DNA from: JACQAP01 sp035275265
GTDB lineage: Bacteria; Pseudomonadota; Gammaproteobacteria; Burkholderiales; JACQAP01
DNA: 64,000 nt
NCBI GenBank assembly: GCA_035275265.1
Contig: DATENC010000031.1
Location: 13,748-77,747, forward strand
Direction of reading: 5' to 3'
Shown: positions 17,862 to 27,360 of the stretch, one piece after another
Numbering within the stretch: position 1 is the stretch's first letter
How the letters are laid out: the number at the start of each line of letters is the position of its first letter
Translations under genes and position numbers: made by a program
The notes under the pieces: generated by a model
What the model saw: the letters and a program-made list of their open reading frames with translations, nothing else
Database searches by the model: none
Told to the model about the DNA's origin: nothing

Positions 17862-19565
17862 ATGGCAGAGCAACGCAAGAAGCTTCGCCTAGGCGAACTG
17901 CTGGTCCAGCAGGGATTGATTTCCCAGGATCAATTGCGCATCGCGCTCACCGAGCAGAAGACCCAGAACATTCCGATCGGTCGTCTGCTGGTGCGACTCG
18001 GTTTCGTCACCGAGGCGGTGATTCGCGACATCATGGCGCGAACCATCGGCCAGGAAAGCATCGATCTGTCGCAGGTGCTGGTGGACGCCGAGGCGTTAAG
18101 GCTGGTGCCGCAGGAATTCGCACGCCGCCACCGGTTGCTGCCAATCGCTTTCGATGCGGAAAAGAACGTCATGGTAGTTGCCATCACCGAGGTGTTCAAC
18201 GTAGTGGCCCTCGATCAGCTGCGGGCCACACTCGGCCACAACATACAGATGAAGACGGTGCTCGCGGGCCAGGCCCAGCTCGACGAGTTCATCGACCAGT
18301 TCTACGGCCACGAGTTGTCGGTTGATGGCATCCTTCGGGAGATTGAGACCGGCGAAATCGACTACCAAAGTATCCAGGCAGTCGGCGATGAGTACACCCA
18401 ACCTATCGTGCGGCTGGTTGGCGCGTTGCTGGTGGACGCGGTCAAGCGTGGCTCGTCCGACATCCATTTCGAGCCGGAATTCGCGTTCCTGCGCATCCGC
18501 TATCGCATCGATGGTGTACTCGAGCAGATCCGCAGCCTGCACAAGAACTACTGGCCGGGGATTGCGGTGCGGCTCAAGGTCATCAGCGGCATGAACATCG
18601 CCGAGACCCGCGCACCGCAGGACGGACGGCTTTCGCTCAATCTGAACGGCAGACCGGTAGACTTCCGGGTTTCCTCGCAACCCACCATTTGGGGCGAGAA
18701 TATCGTGCTGCGCGTGCTCGACCGCGAGAAATCCATCATCAGTCTCGAGCAAATGGGTTTGCCGAAATCGGTCATGGCGAAGCTCAACCTGATGCTGGCC
18801 AGACCGGAAGGCATTCTGGTGCTGACAGGCCCGACCGGTAGCGGTAAGACCACCACGCTGTACTCGATGCTCGCCAAGCTAAACGTAGAGTCTGTGAATA
18901 TCATGACCCTCGAGGATCCGGTCGAGTATCCGGTAGCAATGATGCGGCAGACCTCGGTGAACGAAACGGCAAAAATGGATTTCGGCAACGGCATCCGCTC
19001 GATCATGCGCCAGGACCCGGACATCATCCTAGTAGGGGAGATACGCGACCGCGATACCGCGGAAATGGCATTCCGGGCAGCAATGACAGGTCACCAAGTT
19101 TTCACGACCTTACACACCAATTCAGCGCTTGGCACGTTCCCGCGGCTGCTCGATATCGGCATCGCGCCGGACATCATGGCCGGCAACATCATCGGCATCA
19201 TCGCCCAACGGTTGGTGCGTCTGTTGTGCAAGCACTGCAAGGAGGCCTACACGCCCTCGCGGGAAGAACGGCAACTGCTCGGCAGCGATCTCGACGGCGG
19301 GGCGAAGATCTTCCGCCCCGTCGGCTGTGACCGGTGCAATCACCGCGGCTACCGCGGCCGCACCGCGATCTTGGAAATTCTGCACATGGACGGCGACTTG
19401 GATGAACTGGTCGCGCGCCGCGCGACGCCGCGTGAACTGCGAGAAGCGGCCAATGCAAAGAATTTTCGCTCGCTCGCAGAAGAGGGCGTACATCGCGTGG
19501 CTGAAGGGGCCACCAGCCTCGCAGAAGTAGCGCGCGCCATCGATCTTACGGGGCGGGTGGAGTGA
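17862..19565 (+). CDS. mshE: Pilus assembly ATPase MshE (GspE/PilB family)
   Basis: Cytoplasmic hexameric ATPase powering pilus extension, 567 residues. It has an N-terminal MshEN/GspE-N domain (KKLRLGELLVQQGLIS start), Walker A GPTGSGKT (323-330), Asp and His boxes (TLHTNSA), Walker B region DIILVGEIRD, and a four-cysteine zinc site (CKHC, CDRC, about 461-489) typical of GspE/MshE. MshE-N domains of this type bind c-di-GMP in Vibrio; whether this one does was not tested. No PilT-like retraction ATPase lies in the window. Confidence 0.95.
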   Translation: MAEQRKKLRLGELLVQQGLISQDQLRIALTEQKTQNIPIGRLLVRLGFVTEAVIRDIMARTIGQESIDLSQVLVDAEALRLVPQEFARRHRLLPIAFDAEKNVMVVAITEVFNVVALDQLRATLGHNIQMKTVLAGQAQLDEFIDQFYGHELSVDGILREIETGEIDYQSIQAVGDEYTQPIVRLVGALLVDAVKRGSSDIHFEPEFAFLRIRYRIDGVLEQIRSLHKNYWPGIAVRLKVISGMNIAETRAPQDGRLSLNLNGRPVDFRVSSQPTIWGENIVLRVLDREKSIISLEQMGLPKSVMAKLNLMLARPEGILVLTGPTGSGKTTTLYSMLAKLNVESVNIMTLEDPVEYPVAMMRQTSVNETAKMDFGNGIRSIMRQDPDIILVGEIRDRDTAEMAFRAAMTGHQVFTTLHTNSALGTFPRLLDIGIAPDIMAGNIIGIIAQRLVRLLCKHCKEAYTPSREERQLLGSDLDGGAKIFRPVGCDRCNHRGYRGRTAILEILHMDGDLDELVARRATPRELREAANAKNFRSLAEEGVHRVAEGATSLAEVARAIDLTGRVE

Positions 19566-19646
19566 GATGCTGCGCATCAGTTTCAGCCCTGCAATGCGCT
19601 CGGTGGGACCGCTCTCGCGATACTCCTGCGTGACGACGAGGCACTG

Positions 19647-20852
19647 ATGCCAGCATTCGAATACAAGGCGGTAGACAAGTCCGGTCGGTCCGCCCGCGGC
19701 AAACTCGACGCAGCCAACGAAGTCGACCTCGAATTGCGGCTCAGGAAGATGGGGCTGGACCTCATCACCACGCGCCTGCTGCGCAGCCACAGCCCCACGC
19801 TGGCGAGCGGCAACATCACGCGCCAGGATCTGATCACATTCTGCTTCGACCTGGAGCAGATCTCCCGAGCCGGAATTCCACTTCTCGAGGGACTTCGAGA
19901 CCTGCGAGACGGCATGGACAACCCTCGTTTTCGCGAACTGCTGACCTCGGTAATCGAAGATATTGAAGGCGGCAAGACGATGTCGCAGGCGCTCGCCGCG
20001 TTCCCGCGAGTTTTCAATGCCATATTTGTCAGCCTGGTTCGCGCCGGCGAACTCTCCGGCACGCTCACCGAAGTGTTCGAGAACCTCGGGGGAACGCTGA
20101 AATGGCAAGATGAGCTGATCTCGCAAACACGTCGCTTGCTTGTCTATCCGGCATTGGTTTTCGTCGTGGTGCTCTGCGTGATGTTGTTCCTCCTTCTCTA
20201 TCTGGTTCCGCAGGTCACGTCCCTCATGAAAACCATGGGACTCACCCTTCCACTCCAGACCAAGATATTGATCTGGCTGTCTGAAATAACTGCAACCTAT
20301 TGGCCAGCATTGATTGTGTTCCCGGTGATCGTCGCAGTCGCGATGAATTTCATGGTGCGCACGAATCCGCGCGCGCACTATCTATGGGACTATGCCATCT
20401 TGCGTCTGCCGGTAACGGGAGTGATTCTGCAAAAGATTATCCTTGCCCGCTTTGCGAACTTCTTCGCGCTTATGTACCGCTCCGGCATCACCATTCTGGA
20501 CGCAGTCAAAACCAGCGAGGACATCGTGGCCAACCGCGTAATTGCAGAAGGCCTGCAACGTGCCGGACAGCAGATCAACGCGGGTGAAAGCCTGCCGGAA
20601 GCTTTCGCCAACCTCGGAGTGTTTCCGCCACTGGTGATTCGTATGCTGAGAATGGGGGAAAGCACCGGCGCGCTCGACGTGGCGCTGATGAACATCACGT
20701 ACTTCTATAATCGTGACGTGCGCGAGTCCGTAGACAAGGCTCTCAAGCTGCTCGAGCCCATGTTGACCCTGATTCTGGGCGGAATGCTTGCCCTGGTCTT
20801 GTTTTCAGTCCTGACGCCCATTTACGATATCATCGGCAAGCTCCAGTTTTGA
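19647..20852 (+). CDS. mshG: Pilus inner-membrane platform protein MshG (GspF/PilC family)
   Basis: Polytopic platform protein of 401 residues that couples the ATPase to pilin assembly. Two GspF domains are visible, each with the conserved F...L..L...G, plus three membrane helices (about 169-192, 215-235 and 370-395). The ATG at 19647 lies 81 bp after mshE. It is followed by the MshI-like gene after 2 bp. Confidence 0.95.
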   Translation: MPAFEYKAVDKSGRSARGKLDAANEVDLELRLRKMGLDLITTRLLRSHSPTLASGNITRQDLITFCFDLEQISRAGIPLLEGLRDLRDGMDNPRFRELLTSVIEDIEGGKTMSQALAAFPRVFNAIFVSLVRAGELSGTLTEVFENLGGTLKWQDELISQTRRLLVYPALVFVVVLCVMLFLLLYLVPQVTSLMKTMGLTLPLQTKILIWLSEITATYWPALIVFPVIVAVAMNFMVRTNPRAHYLWDYAILRLPVTGVILQKIILARFANFFALMYRSGITILDAVKTSEDIVANRVIAEGLQRAGQQINAGESLPEAFANLGVFPPLVIRMLRMGESTGALDVALMNITYFYNRDVRESVDKALKLLEPMLTLILGGMLALVLFSVLTPIYDIIGKLQF

Positions 20853-20854
20853 CA

Positions 20855-22405
20855 ATGGCCGCCAAACTTCTCCTTTGTGTGTCCGCCGATCAAGCCACGG
20901 CTGCGTTGTGGCAGGGGCGCCGTCTTACCCGATGCAGGCGTTTCGACAACGATGAGCGCGGCTGGATTGCATTCAGCAATTTCCTCCTGGCGGGCCGGGG
21001 CATACCGATACATATCATGGTGGACTCGGTAGACGAGGACTACCGTTTCGAATCGTTACCGCATGCCAGGGGCCGCGACCGGACGCAAATGGTTGGCCGC
21101 AAACTGAAGCAACTGTATCGCGGTACGTCCTACTTCTCTTCGTCGCTGCAGGAACGCGGCGCCGGCAGGCGCAAAGACGATCGCTATTTGTTCGCGGCGC
21201 TTACCAATCCCGAACTGTTGAGCCCATGGTTGCGCGCTATTGATTCCAACGGCGTGCCTGTCGCGGGGGTCTATCCGCTGCCGATGGTGACTACGTCGCT
21301 GATCGAGCGCTTGCGGTTAAAGCACACCAACCTACTGATCGTCACCAAGAACAACGCGGGCGTGCGGCAGACATTCTTCAAGGACCTCAAATTCCGGATA
21401 AGTCGTCTGACACCGTTAGGTGAAGCGACCGGGGTCGCCGACAAGTACTATGCCGACGAAGTCGGCAACACGCGCATGTATCTCGACGCGCTGACGGTCA
21501 CCCACGTGGACGACACGTTGCAGGTGGTAATTCTTGACCAGGACGACTCGCTTGCAGGTCTGCCGGCGGCGATTGCGCGCGGCCGCCCGAACATGCAGTG
21601 TCACTTGCTGGCCCGGGCCGATATCATGTCCCGATTCGGCATCGCGGCTGCGGAACTCGACGCATCAGCCGACGCAGTGCATCTGCATCTGCTCGGCGAA
21701 AAAAAGCCCGCCATCAATTTTGCGCCTGTCCAGGTCACGGGCGGTTTCCAACGTTACCTTGGACGGCGCTGGCTGTATGCCGCCTCGGCTGCAACGCTGG
21801 GGGGCGCGTTGCTTTGGAGCGGCGTCAACGCGTTTGAAGTGTTGCGGTTGCAAGACGAGATGGTGGGCCTGCGGCGGCAGACGCAGGAGTTCCAGGCTCA
21901 GTACCAGCAAGTGACTGCGGAGTTTCCGCAGGCGCCTGTGGCCGCCGACAACCTGCGCCATACGATCGAATTGGCGGAGCAGGTCAGGGCCAGCGTGCGC
22001 ACGCCGGAAGCGATGTTTCTGGTGGTCAGCCGCGCACTTGATGCTTCGCCGCAGATTGATATCGCTCGAATCGCATGGAATTACGGCAGTGTCCCAGCAG
22101 GAATCGGCGACGACGTTCCGCAGCCGGGAGCAAGTGACCAACCCTTGGACCCCGGGACGCCGGTGCAAACCGGAGTGCTGCGTGGCGAGGTCACACCCTT
22201 CGACGGCGATTACAAGGAAGCAATGCGGCTCATAAACGCCTTCGCCACCCGACTTGCAGCCGACGACAACGTGGTAAAAGTCCGGGCCTTGCAGTTGCCG
22301 CTGAACGTAAGCTCGGATACCGGCCTGAGTGGCAGCACCAATGCTTCCAGCCAAAGAGGCAGTGCCCAGTTCGAAATTGCCATCGTGTTCAAGGCCGGGG
22401 TGTGA
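20855..22405 (+). CDS. MshI-like pilus protein (PilM/PilN- or GspL-like)
   Basis: 516 residues from ATG 20855; TTG at 20849 is also in frame but less likely. The N-terminal 300 residues look like a cytoplasmic actin-like domain of the PilM/GspL/MshI sort. One membrane helix follows (about 305-327), a short coiled coil (LRLQDEMVGLRRQTQEF region), then a periplasmic PilN-like domain to the C terminus. Thus PilM- and PilN-like parts seem to be on one chain. Assignment is by architecture and position. Confidence 0.72.
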   Translation: MAAKLLLCVSADQATAALWQGRRLTRCRRFDNDERGWIAFSNFLLAGRGIPIHIMVDSVDEDYRFESLPHARGRDRTQMVGRKLKQLYRGTSYFSSSLQERGAGRRKDDRYLFAALTNPELLSPWLRAIDSNGVPVAGVYPLPMVTTSLIERLRLKHTNLLIVTKNNAGVRQTFFKDLKFRISRLTPLGEATGVADKYYADEVGNTRMYLDALTVTHVDDTLQVVILDQDDSLAGLPAAIARGRPNMQCHLLARADIMSRFGIAAAELDASADAVHLHLLGEKKPAINFAPVQVTGGFQRYLGRRWLYAASAATLGGALLWSGVNAFEVLRLQDEMVGLRRQTQEFQAQYQQVTAEFPQAPVAADNLRHTIELAEQVRASVRTPEAMFLVVSRALDASPQIDIARIAWNYGSVPAGIGDDVPQPGASDQPLDPGTPVQTGVLRGEVTPFDGDYKEAMRLINAFATRLAADDNVVKVRALQLPLNVSSDTGLSGSTNASSQRGSAQFEIAIVFKAGV

Positions 22406-23016
22406 TGAAGCTTGCCGCCAAAGATCTTTCCGCGATGAAACTGCCGTTTCTTCTGCTTGCAGTGGCGATCGCAGTCTCGTTCTTGCTGGTCAGATTCTCC
22501 TCCGACAAGCGCGAGAATACCGAAGCGCAGCATCGCGCACAGGCCACCGCGTTGATGGACGCCCGCAGCCGCTACCAGCGGTCGGGTGAGGAGCGCGAAA
22601 CCATCCTGCGCTATCTTCCGGTTTACCGGCAACTCGAGAATCAGGGTTTTGTCGGTACCGAACAGCGGATCAACTGGCTGGAAGGCCTGCGCATCGCCAA
22701 TACACAGGCCGGATTGTTCGGCGTGACTTACCAACTTGACGCCCAGAAGCCTTTTCCCTTGGTCGGTCAAAGCAACCCGATGTCACAGCACTTGCACAAT
22801 TCGCAGATGAAATTGTCTTTCGGAGTGGTTCATGAAGGCGACCTCATGCGCTTTTTCCAAGCGCTTGCGGCACAGCAGACCGGGATATTCATTCTTACCC
22901 GCTGCGCGCTCGATCGCGTAAGCCGCAGCGATTCACCGGCCCCCAGGCAGGCAAACCTGACTGCCCAATGCGACCTTTCCTGGCTGACCGTAGATCCCGG
23001 AAAGGGCAAGTCGTGA
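22405..23016 (+). CDS. MshJ-like pilus assembly protein (PilO/GspM-like)
   Basis: 203 residues with one N-terminal membrane helix (about 13-33) and a periplasmic domain, the PilO/MshJ layout. The ATG at 22405 shares a base with the stop of the preceding gene (TGATG), implying coupling. The periplasmic segment has an ERINWLEGLR motif commonly seen in such proteins. Assigned by position and topology. Confidence 0.68.
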   Translation: MKLAAKDLSAMKLPFLLLAVAIAVSFLLVRFSSDKRENTEAQHRAQATALMDARSRYQRSGEERETILRYLPVYRQLENQGFVGTEQRINWLEGLRIANTQAGLFGVTYQLDAQKPFPLVGQSNPMSQHLHNSQMKLSFGVVHEGDLMRFFQALAAQQTGIFILTRCALDRVSRSDSPAPRQANLTAQCDLSWLTVDPGKGKS

Positions 23017-23546
23017 CGCGGGGTCCGCGAATTCTTCTAGTCGTTGCCGCGATGCTGCCGTGGTGGGCAACGCATTCCGCAGAGCCTTTGGGAAGGTTGT
23101 TTTTTACGCCGTCGCAGCGTGCTGCGCTTGACGCCGGCAAACAGGTGGCCAAGCCCCGCACTGCGCGCGCCGCTCCGGTTCCTAGGCCGCGGCCAGTGAC
23201 ACTGAACGGTGTAGTTACCCGCAGCGACGGCGAGGGCGCGGTTTGGATCAACGGACATGAAGCGGGCGACAAAACCGCTTCCGGGGTCAGGGCCACAACC
23301 TCCGCGAACGACCCTACTTCGGCCCAGCTCAGGATTGGCGGCGCCCGAAAGTCCATGCGATTGCGCGTTGGCCAAAGGCTCGACCCCGCGAGCGGCAAGG
23401 TCCTGGAACCCTACGAAGCGGCAGCTTCCAGTGCAGCAACGGCAGTGACTCCCCCGAAGAAATTGGTGGAAGAGGCAGGTCCACCGGAAGCGGCCCGCCC
23501 GGTCAAGACGGATGCGGCAGACGCCGACGAGCCGTCCAACGAATGA
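23013..23546 (+). CDS. MshK-like small periplasmic pilus protein (PilP/GspC-like)
   Basis: 177 residues from GTG 23013, which overlaps the previous stop (GTGA) and gives a clean signal peptide (ILLVVAAMLPWWATHSA). An ATG at 22968 would place 15 charged residues before it. The middle (VTLNGVVTRSDGEGAVWING, about 67-86) resembles the HR/beta domain of PilP, GspC and MshK. The tail is Ala/Pro-rich. The next gene overlaps by 4 bp. Confidence 0.7.
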   Translation: MTRGPRILLVVAAMLPWWATHSAEPLGRLFFTPSQRAALDAGKQVAKPRTARAAPVPRPRPVTLNGVVTRSDGEGAVWINGHEAGDKTASGVRATTSANDPTSAQLRIGGARKSMRLRVGQRLDPASGKVLEPYEAAASSAATAVTPPKKLVEEAGPPEAARPVKTDAADADEPSNE

Positions 23547-24865
23547 GTCGGCTTCAAAGCAGTCAAGCGCCGGTGGAATCCCGTGCGTCTGGACCCAAAT
23601 CGTTCGCGCACCCTGCCGCCCGGGAACAGCGCGGTATTGTCCTGCTTGTCGTCGTTCTTACGGTGCTGGGTCTGCTGGCCGGGGTGCTGGCAATCGGTTT
23701 CGCGGGCGATCTCCTACGCCAGAATCAGAGACAACAAAGAACGACAGACGCGCTGGCTCAAGCCAGGGAAGCGCTGATAGGGTATGCGGCGGGTGACAAC
23801 AACCGCCCCGGTAGCCTTCCTTGTCCCGACACTGACAACAATGGCTCTTCCGAGCTTTTCCCGGGAAGCAATTGCGAGGACTATGTTACCGGTAGCAACG
23901 TCTATATCGGACGGTTACCGTGGCGGACGCTCGGCTTGCCCGACTTGCGTGACGGCAGCGGGGAACGGTTGTGGTATGCGGTATCACGTCAATTCGCCAG
24001 GAATCCTACGTGTATGCCCAATTGTCCCCTGACTAGCGACACGCTGGGTCAGCTTACGGTCACCGGTATCGCGCCCGCCACGAATGCTGTGTCCATAATT
24101 TTTGCTCCGGGGGCGACGTTGGGTTCGCAGTCAAGGGGCAGTGCCAACGAGAATAACCCGACAAACTACCTTGAGGGTGAGAACGCAGACGGCAACAATC
24201 CAACGTTTACCACCGCCGCAGATTCGTCGACCTTCAACGACCGTCTGCTGGCCGTCACAAATGGCGATCTCATGCCGGCGGTCGAGCGGCGTGTGGCGCG
24301 TGAGATGATGCGTATTCTGCAGAATTACAAGACGGCAACCGGTGTGTATCCATGGGCCGACCGCGCCGACGGCAATAGCGACGGTGATGTCTTTGTGCAG
24401 GCCTGGAACCACAGCCGTTTTCCGTGCAATGATGCCCTGCCGACGAATTGGGGCAGCGGCGGAACGCCGTCCCTGCCCCCCTGGCTCACGGACAGTTGTT
24501 TCACAAATCCAGTGACCGGCTGGACGAGCGTTATCTTGTACGCGGTTGCTCGCAACCGGCTCCAGAATGGTTGCACAAACTGCACAGCCACCACCCTGAC
24601 AGTTTCGAATCCGAACAATAGAATTGCCGACCTGTGCCTGAGCGGCGTTTGTACCGCTGCGGTGGTGAGCAACGGTTCCGCAGATCTGGTGCTCATCACC
24701 CCGGGAGCGGCGACCACCACACGCGCTGGCGGTTGGCCCGACTTTTATTTCGACCCCATTAACGGGTATTTCGAAGACGGCGAAAACGCGGACAATAGCA
24801 ATGACAATTACGTTGTACCGTCGTCGACCAATCTTGATCGCGACCACATTTACATTGCCCGCTAG
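23543..24865 (+). CDS. Minor prepilin-like protein with LPCPD motif, no Glu5
   Basis: 440 residues with a type III signal after a 30-residue leader: Q-R-G then IVLLVVVLTVLGLLAG. Cleavage after Gly would put Val, not Glu, at position +5, as in GspK-like tip pilins. The head domain contains EALIGYA...LPCPD, RLPWRTLGLPD and several cysteines. The same motifs recur in the next gene, so the two are tandem paralogues. Location at the end of the pilus operon suggests a minor or tip subunit. The start overlaps the MshK-like gene by 4 bp. Confidence 0.75.
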   Translation: MSRLQSSQAPVESRASGPKSFAHPAAREQRGIVLLVVVLTVLGLLAGVLAIGFAGDLLRQNQRQQRTTDALAQAREALIGYAAGDNNRPGSLPCPDTDNNGSSELFPGSNCEDYVTGSNVYIGRLPWRTLGLPDLRDGSGERLWYAVSRQFARNPTCMPNCPLTSDTLGQLTVTGIAPATNAVSIIFAPGATLGSQSRGSANENNPTNYLEGENADGNNPTFTTAADSSTFNDRLLAVTNGDLMPAVERRVAREMMRILQNYKTATGVYPWADRADGNSDGDVFVQAWNHSRFPCNDALPTNWGSGGTPSLPPWLTDSCFTNPVTGWTSVILYAVARNRLQNGCTNCTATTLTVSNPNNRIADLCLSGVCTAAVVSNGSADLVLITPGAATTTRAGGWPDFYFDPINGYFEDGENADNSNDNYVVPSSTNLDRDHIYIAR

Positions 24866-25586
24866 CCACGGCAGGGCTGGCGCTGGCTTTAGCCTGATCG
24901 AACTGGCAATCGCCATTTTTGTCATAACGCTGCTGCTCGGCGGCATTCTGGTACCACTCGCAACGCAGGTGGAACAGAGGAAGGCTTCCGAAACCCAGAA
25001 GGCACTGGATGAAATCAGGGAAGCGTTGCTGGGATTTGCGCTGGTCAACGGCTATCTACCCTGCCCGGACAAGACCACCTCGACCGGAGCAGGCACCCAG
25101 AACGACGGTCAGGAGGACGTCACCGTTGCCACTGGCACATGCGTCACCACTGAAGGAAATCTGCCTTGGGTGACGTTGGCCACCGCGAGTGCCGATATCT
25201 GGGGCAACCGGTTCCGATACCGGGTACACGGATCATTCGCCCAGCGGTCGCCCGCCAGCCTATTCACGTTGACGACCACGAGCAACCTGCAGGTGTGCAC
25301 CACTGATGCCTGCACCTCTTTTCTAACCTCGGGCGCCGACGGACCGCCTGCAATAATCGTCTCCCACGGCAAGAACGGTCTTGGCGCGAGGAATGCGCTA
25401 ACGAATGTCGCCAACCCCGCGCCGGTGAGTGCAGACGAAATTGAAAACTCGGACGGCGGCACAAATTTTGTAAGTCATGCACAAAGCGCCGCGGGATCCG
25501 GTGCCGGAGAATTCGACGATATCGTGACCTGGATTTCGCGAAACGTCCTGCTCAATCGGATGGTAACCGCAGGCAAGCTGCCGTAG
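24801..25586 (+). CDS. Minor prepilin with LPCPD motif
   Basis: 261 residues from ATG 24801, overlapping the previous gene by 65 bp. A TTG at 24855 would shorten the overlap and give an 11-residue leader. The prepilin site is intact: G-A-G then FSLIELAIAIFVIT, with Glu at +5. It shares with the previous product the pattern EALLGFA...LPCPD, then LPW.TL, then W/DG.R..YRV. It ends 3 bp before the stop of the convergent histidine kinase. Confidence 0.78.
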   Translation: MTITLYRRRPILIATTFTLPASHGRAGAGFSLIELAIAIFVITLLLGGILVPLATQVEQRKASETQKALDEIREALLGFALVNGYLPCPDKTTSTGAGTQNDGQEDVTVATGTCVTTEGNLPWVTLATASADIWGNRFRYRVHGSFAQRSPASLFTLTTTSNLQVCTTDACTSFLTSGADGPPAIIVSHGKNGLGARNALTNVANPAPVSADEIENSDGGTNFVSHAQSAAGSGAGEFDDIVTWISRNVLLNRMVTAGKLP

Positions 25587-25589
25587 CGC

Positions 25590-27317
25590 CTACACGGCAT
25601 CCGCCGGATGCCCGGATGGAACCAGGGTGATACACACTTTGCCTTCCAGATTGCTGGACAGCGCGACTTCGTAACGCTGCTCTCTGGCAAAACGTGCCAC
25701 CTGATACAGACCCACGCCCAGTCCCGTAGTGGAAGGCACCGGGGTCGAGAACAATTGCCGGACGAGCGCCTGCGGCACGGGTTGGCCGTCATCGCAAACT
25801 GAAAGATGAAAGCCCTTGTCCCACTGCAGCTTGGCGACGATGTTGAGCGAGTTCTCCGCCTTGCGCTTTTGAAGCGCGTTCTGCAGAAGATTTTCGGCCA
25901 CCGTCTCGAAGAGATCTGCCGGCAGCGCCGCACCGGAGGGAAACCCGTCGCCCTGGAACTCAACGCGCTCGTGGGCGTAGCGCTGCTTCAGTGTTTCCCA
26001 CCATTGGAGCGCGGGGACGGGATCGTTTTCAACTGGCGGCTTGTTGTTGAGCTTGTCGAGCGTAATCTGCAGGCGCTGCGTAATTTGCGGCAATTGGCGC
26101 TGCATCAGCAGGCGTAGTGCCTCGGAATCTCGTTCATTGCTGGTCTCGGCAGCGGCACACAGGGACCGCAGCGTCTGCAGCAGATTCTTTACGTCGTGAG
26201 TGAGACGCGAACCGGTCTCGTAAATTGCCTGGACATATGCATTGCGCCGCTGTTCCTGCTCGCGAATCTTGGCGTCGTAGTAGTCGCCGAGCAGGCGTGC
26301 CAGCAGGCGCATGTGCAGCATCAGCGCGGGACTGGGCGACGAGCGCGTGTAAAACGCCACCGTCAGGTCGCCGAAAGTGAACGCGGTCGCGTACTTGGTC
26401 GGATCGCCCGCATTGCCGGCGGACCCCCGGGACTGCCAGCGAATCCCCGAAAGCCAGGGCAGTTCGGACATCTCATGCGCGGCTACGATTACAAATTTGT
26501 CGGGGTCCCGCTCTCGGTCAGCGAGAGCTGCAAGGCTGTGCATCCAACGCTCGAAGGGCATGCCGATACTGAGGAAATAACGGGTCAACAACTGGCCGAT
26601 GCCGGCAAAGCCCGCGCGTGGATCCCACAACAGCGACAACATCACCAGCAGGCCCGCGATCACGATCAGCGCCTGCGCCAGGGCAATCACGTAATTTCCG
26701 TGGCTGACCTCCTTGATGACGAAAGCGCCCAGCACCAGCACCACCACCATCAGGAACAGCAACAGACTGTAGGACAGATCGACCGAATAGGGGGAGGCGG
26801 CCTGCTGTTTCCCGGTGCGCACGAAGAAAATTGCTGCAGCCGGAATAACCAGCCCATAACGCACGACCGCCAACAACCCCCAGGGAAATGCCTGGCCTGG
26901 AAAGAGATGCGGTACCACCCAAGTGAGCAGTACAGATAGCAGGTAAATAGCCGCCAACATCGAGACGATCCGCTGGGCAAGATTCTTGATTCCCGGCACG
27001 TTGCCGCCAATCAGCGAGAACAGCACCGCAATCCACAGCGCCATCAGCCACCAGCTGTTGGCAACGATCAGCAGCACCGCCGCAGCGACTATCAGCAAGA
27101 CCTGCCCGGGGATCAGTTTCTGCTCGCCGCGCCAGAGCGGTTGCCAAAGCAGGAAAAACCCGAAATGGGAAAGCATCAGCGCCTGGGCCAGCGGGTCAGC
27201 CAGATCGAGAATGAGCGCGCCATGCAACGCGAGCAAAGTGAGCGACAGCCAATGTTCCTGTCGCAGCGTTGCTATGGCACGTGCGACTGCGCTACCGGAG
27301 TTGATTTCCATCGCCAT
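25590..27317 (-). CDS. Membrane sensor histidine kinase (PrsK-like)
   Basis: 575 residues: seven or eight membrane helices in the first 235, a GAF-like linker (about 250-345), a dimerisation helix with the phospho-His in LTHDVKNLLQTL (about 383), and a HATPase domain with N box ENLLQNALQ, G1 CDDGQPVP and G2 GLGVGLYQVARF. This layout resembles PrsK, the partner of PrsR. It lies convergent to the pilus operon and divergent (43 bp) from the ABC permease. The obvious regulator in the window is at 11554-12996. Confidence 0.86.
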   Translation of the reverse strand: MAMEINSGSAVARAIATLRQEHWLSLTLLALHGALILDLADPLAQALMLSHFGFFLLWQPLWRGEQKLIPGQVLLIVAAAVLLIVANSWWLMALWIAVLFSLIGGNVPGIKNLAQRIVSMLAAIYLLSVLLTWVVPHLFPGQAFPWGLLAVVRYGLVIPAAAIFFVRTGKQQAASPYSVDLSYSLLLFLMVVVLVLGAFVIKEVSHGNYVIALAQALIVIAGLLVMLSLLWDPRAGFAGIGQLLTRYFLSIGMPFERWMHSLAALADRERDPDKFVIVAAHEMSELPWLSGIRWQSRGSAGNAGDPTKYATAFTFGDLTVAFYTRSSPSPALMLHMRLLARLLGDYYDAKIREQEQRRNAYVQAIYETGSRLTHDVKNLLQTLRSLCAAAETSNERDSEALRLLMQRQLPQITQRLQITLDKLNNKPPVENDPVPALQWWETLKQRYAHERVEFQGDGFPSGAALPADLFETVAENLLQNALQKRKAENSLNIVAKLQWDKGFHLSVCDDGQPVPQALVRQLFSTPVPSTTGLGVGLYQVARFAREQRYEVALSSNLEGKVCITLVPSGHPADAV

Positions 27318-27360
27318 TTCGTGACAACCTCAGCGCCGCCCGCGCTAATGAGTTTGGAAC

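Noticed and set aside
19122..20378. 418-residue ORF antisense to mshE/mshG
   Set aside because: Long frames opposite high-GC genes are common; composition is that of a reverse-strand shadow and both sense genes are certain.
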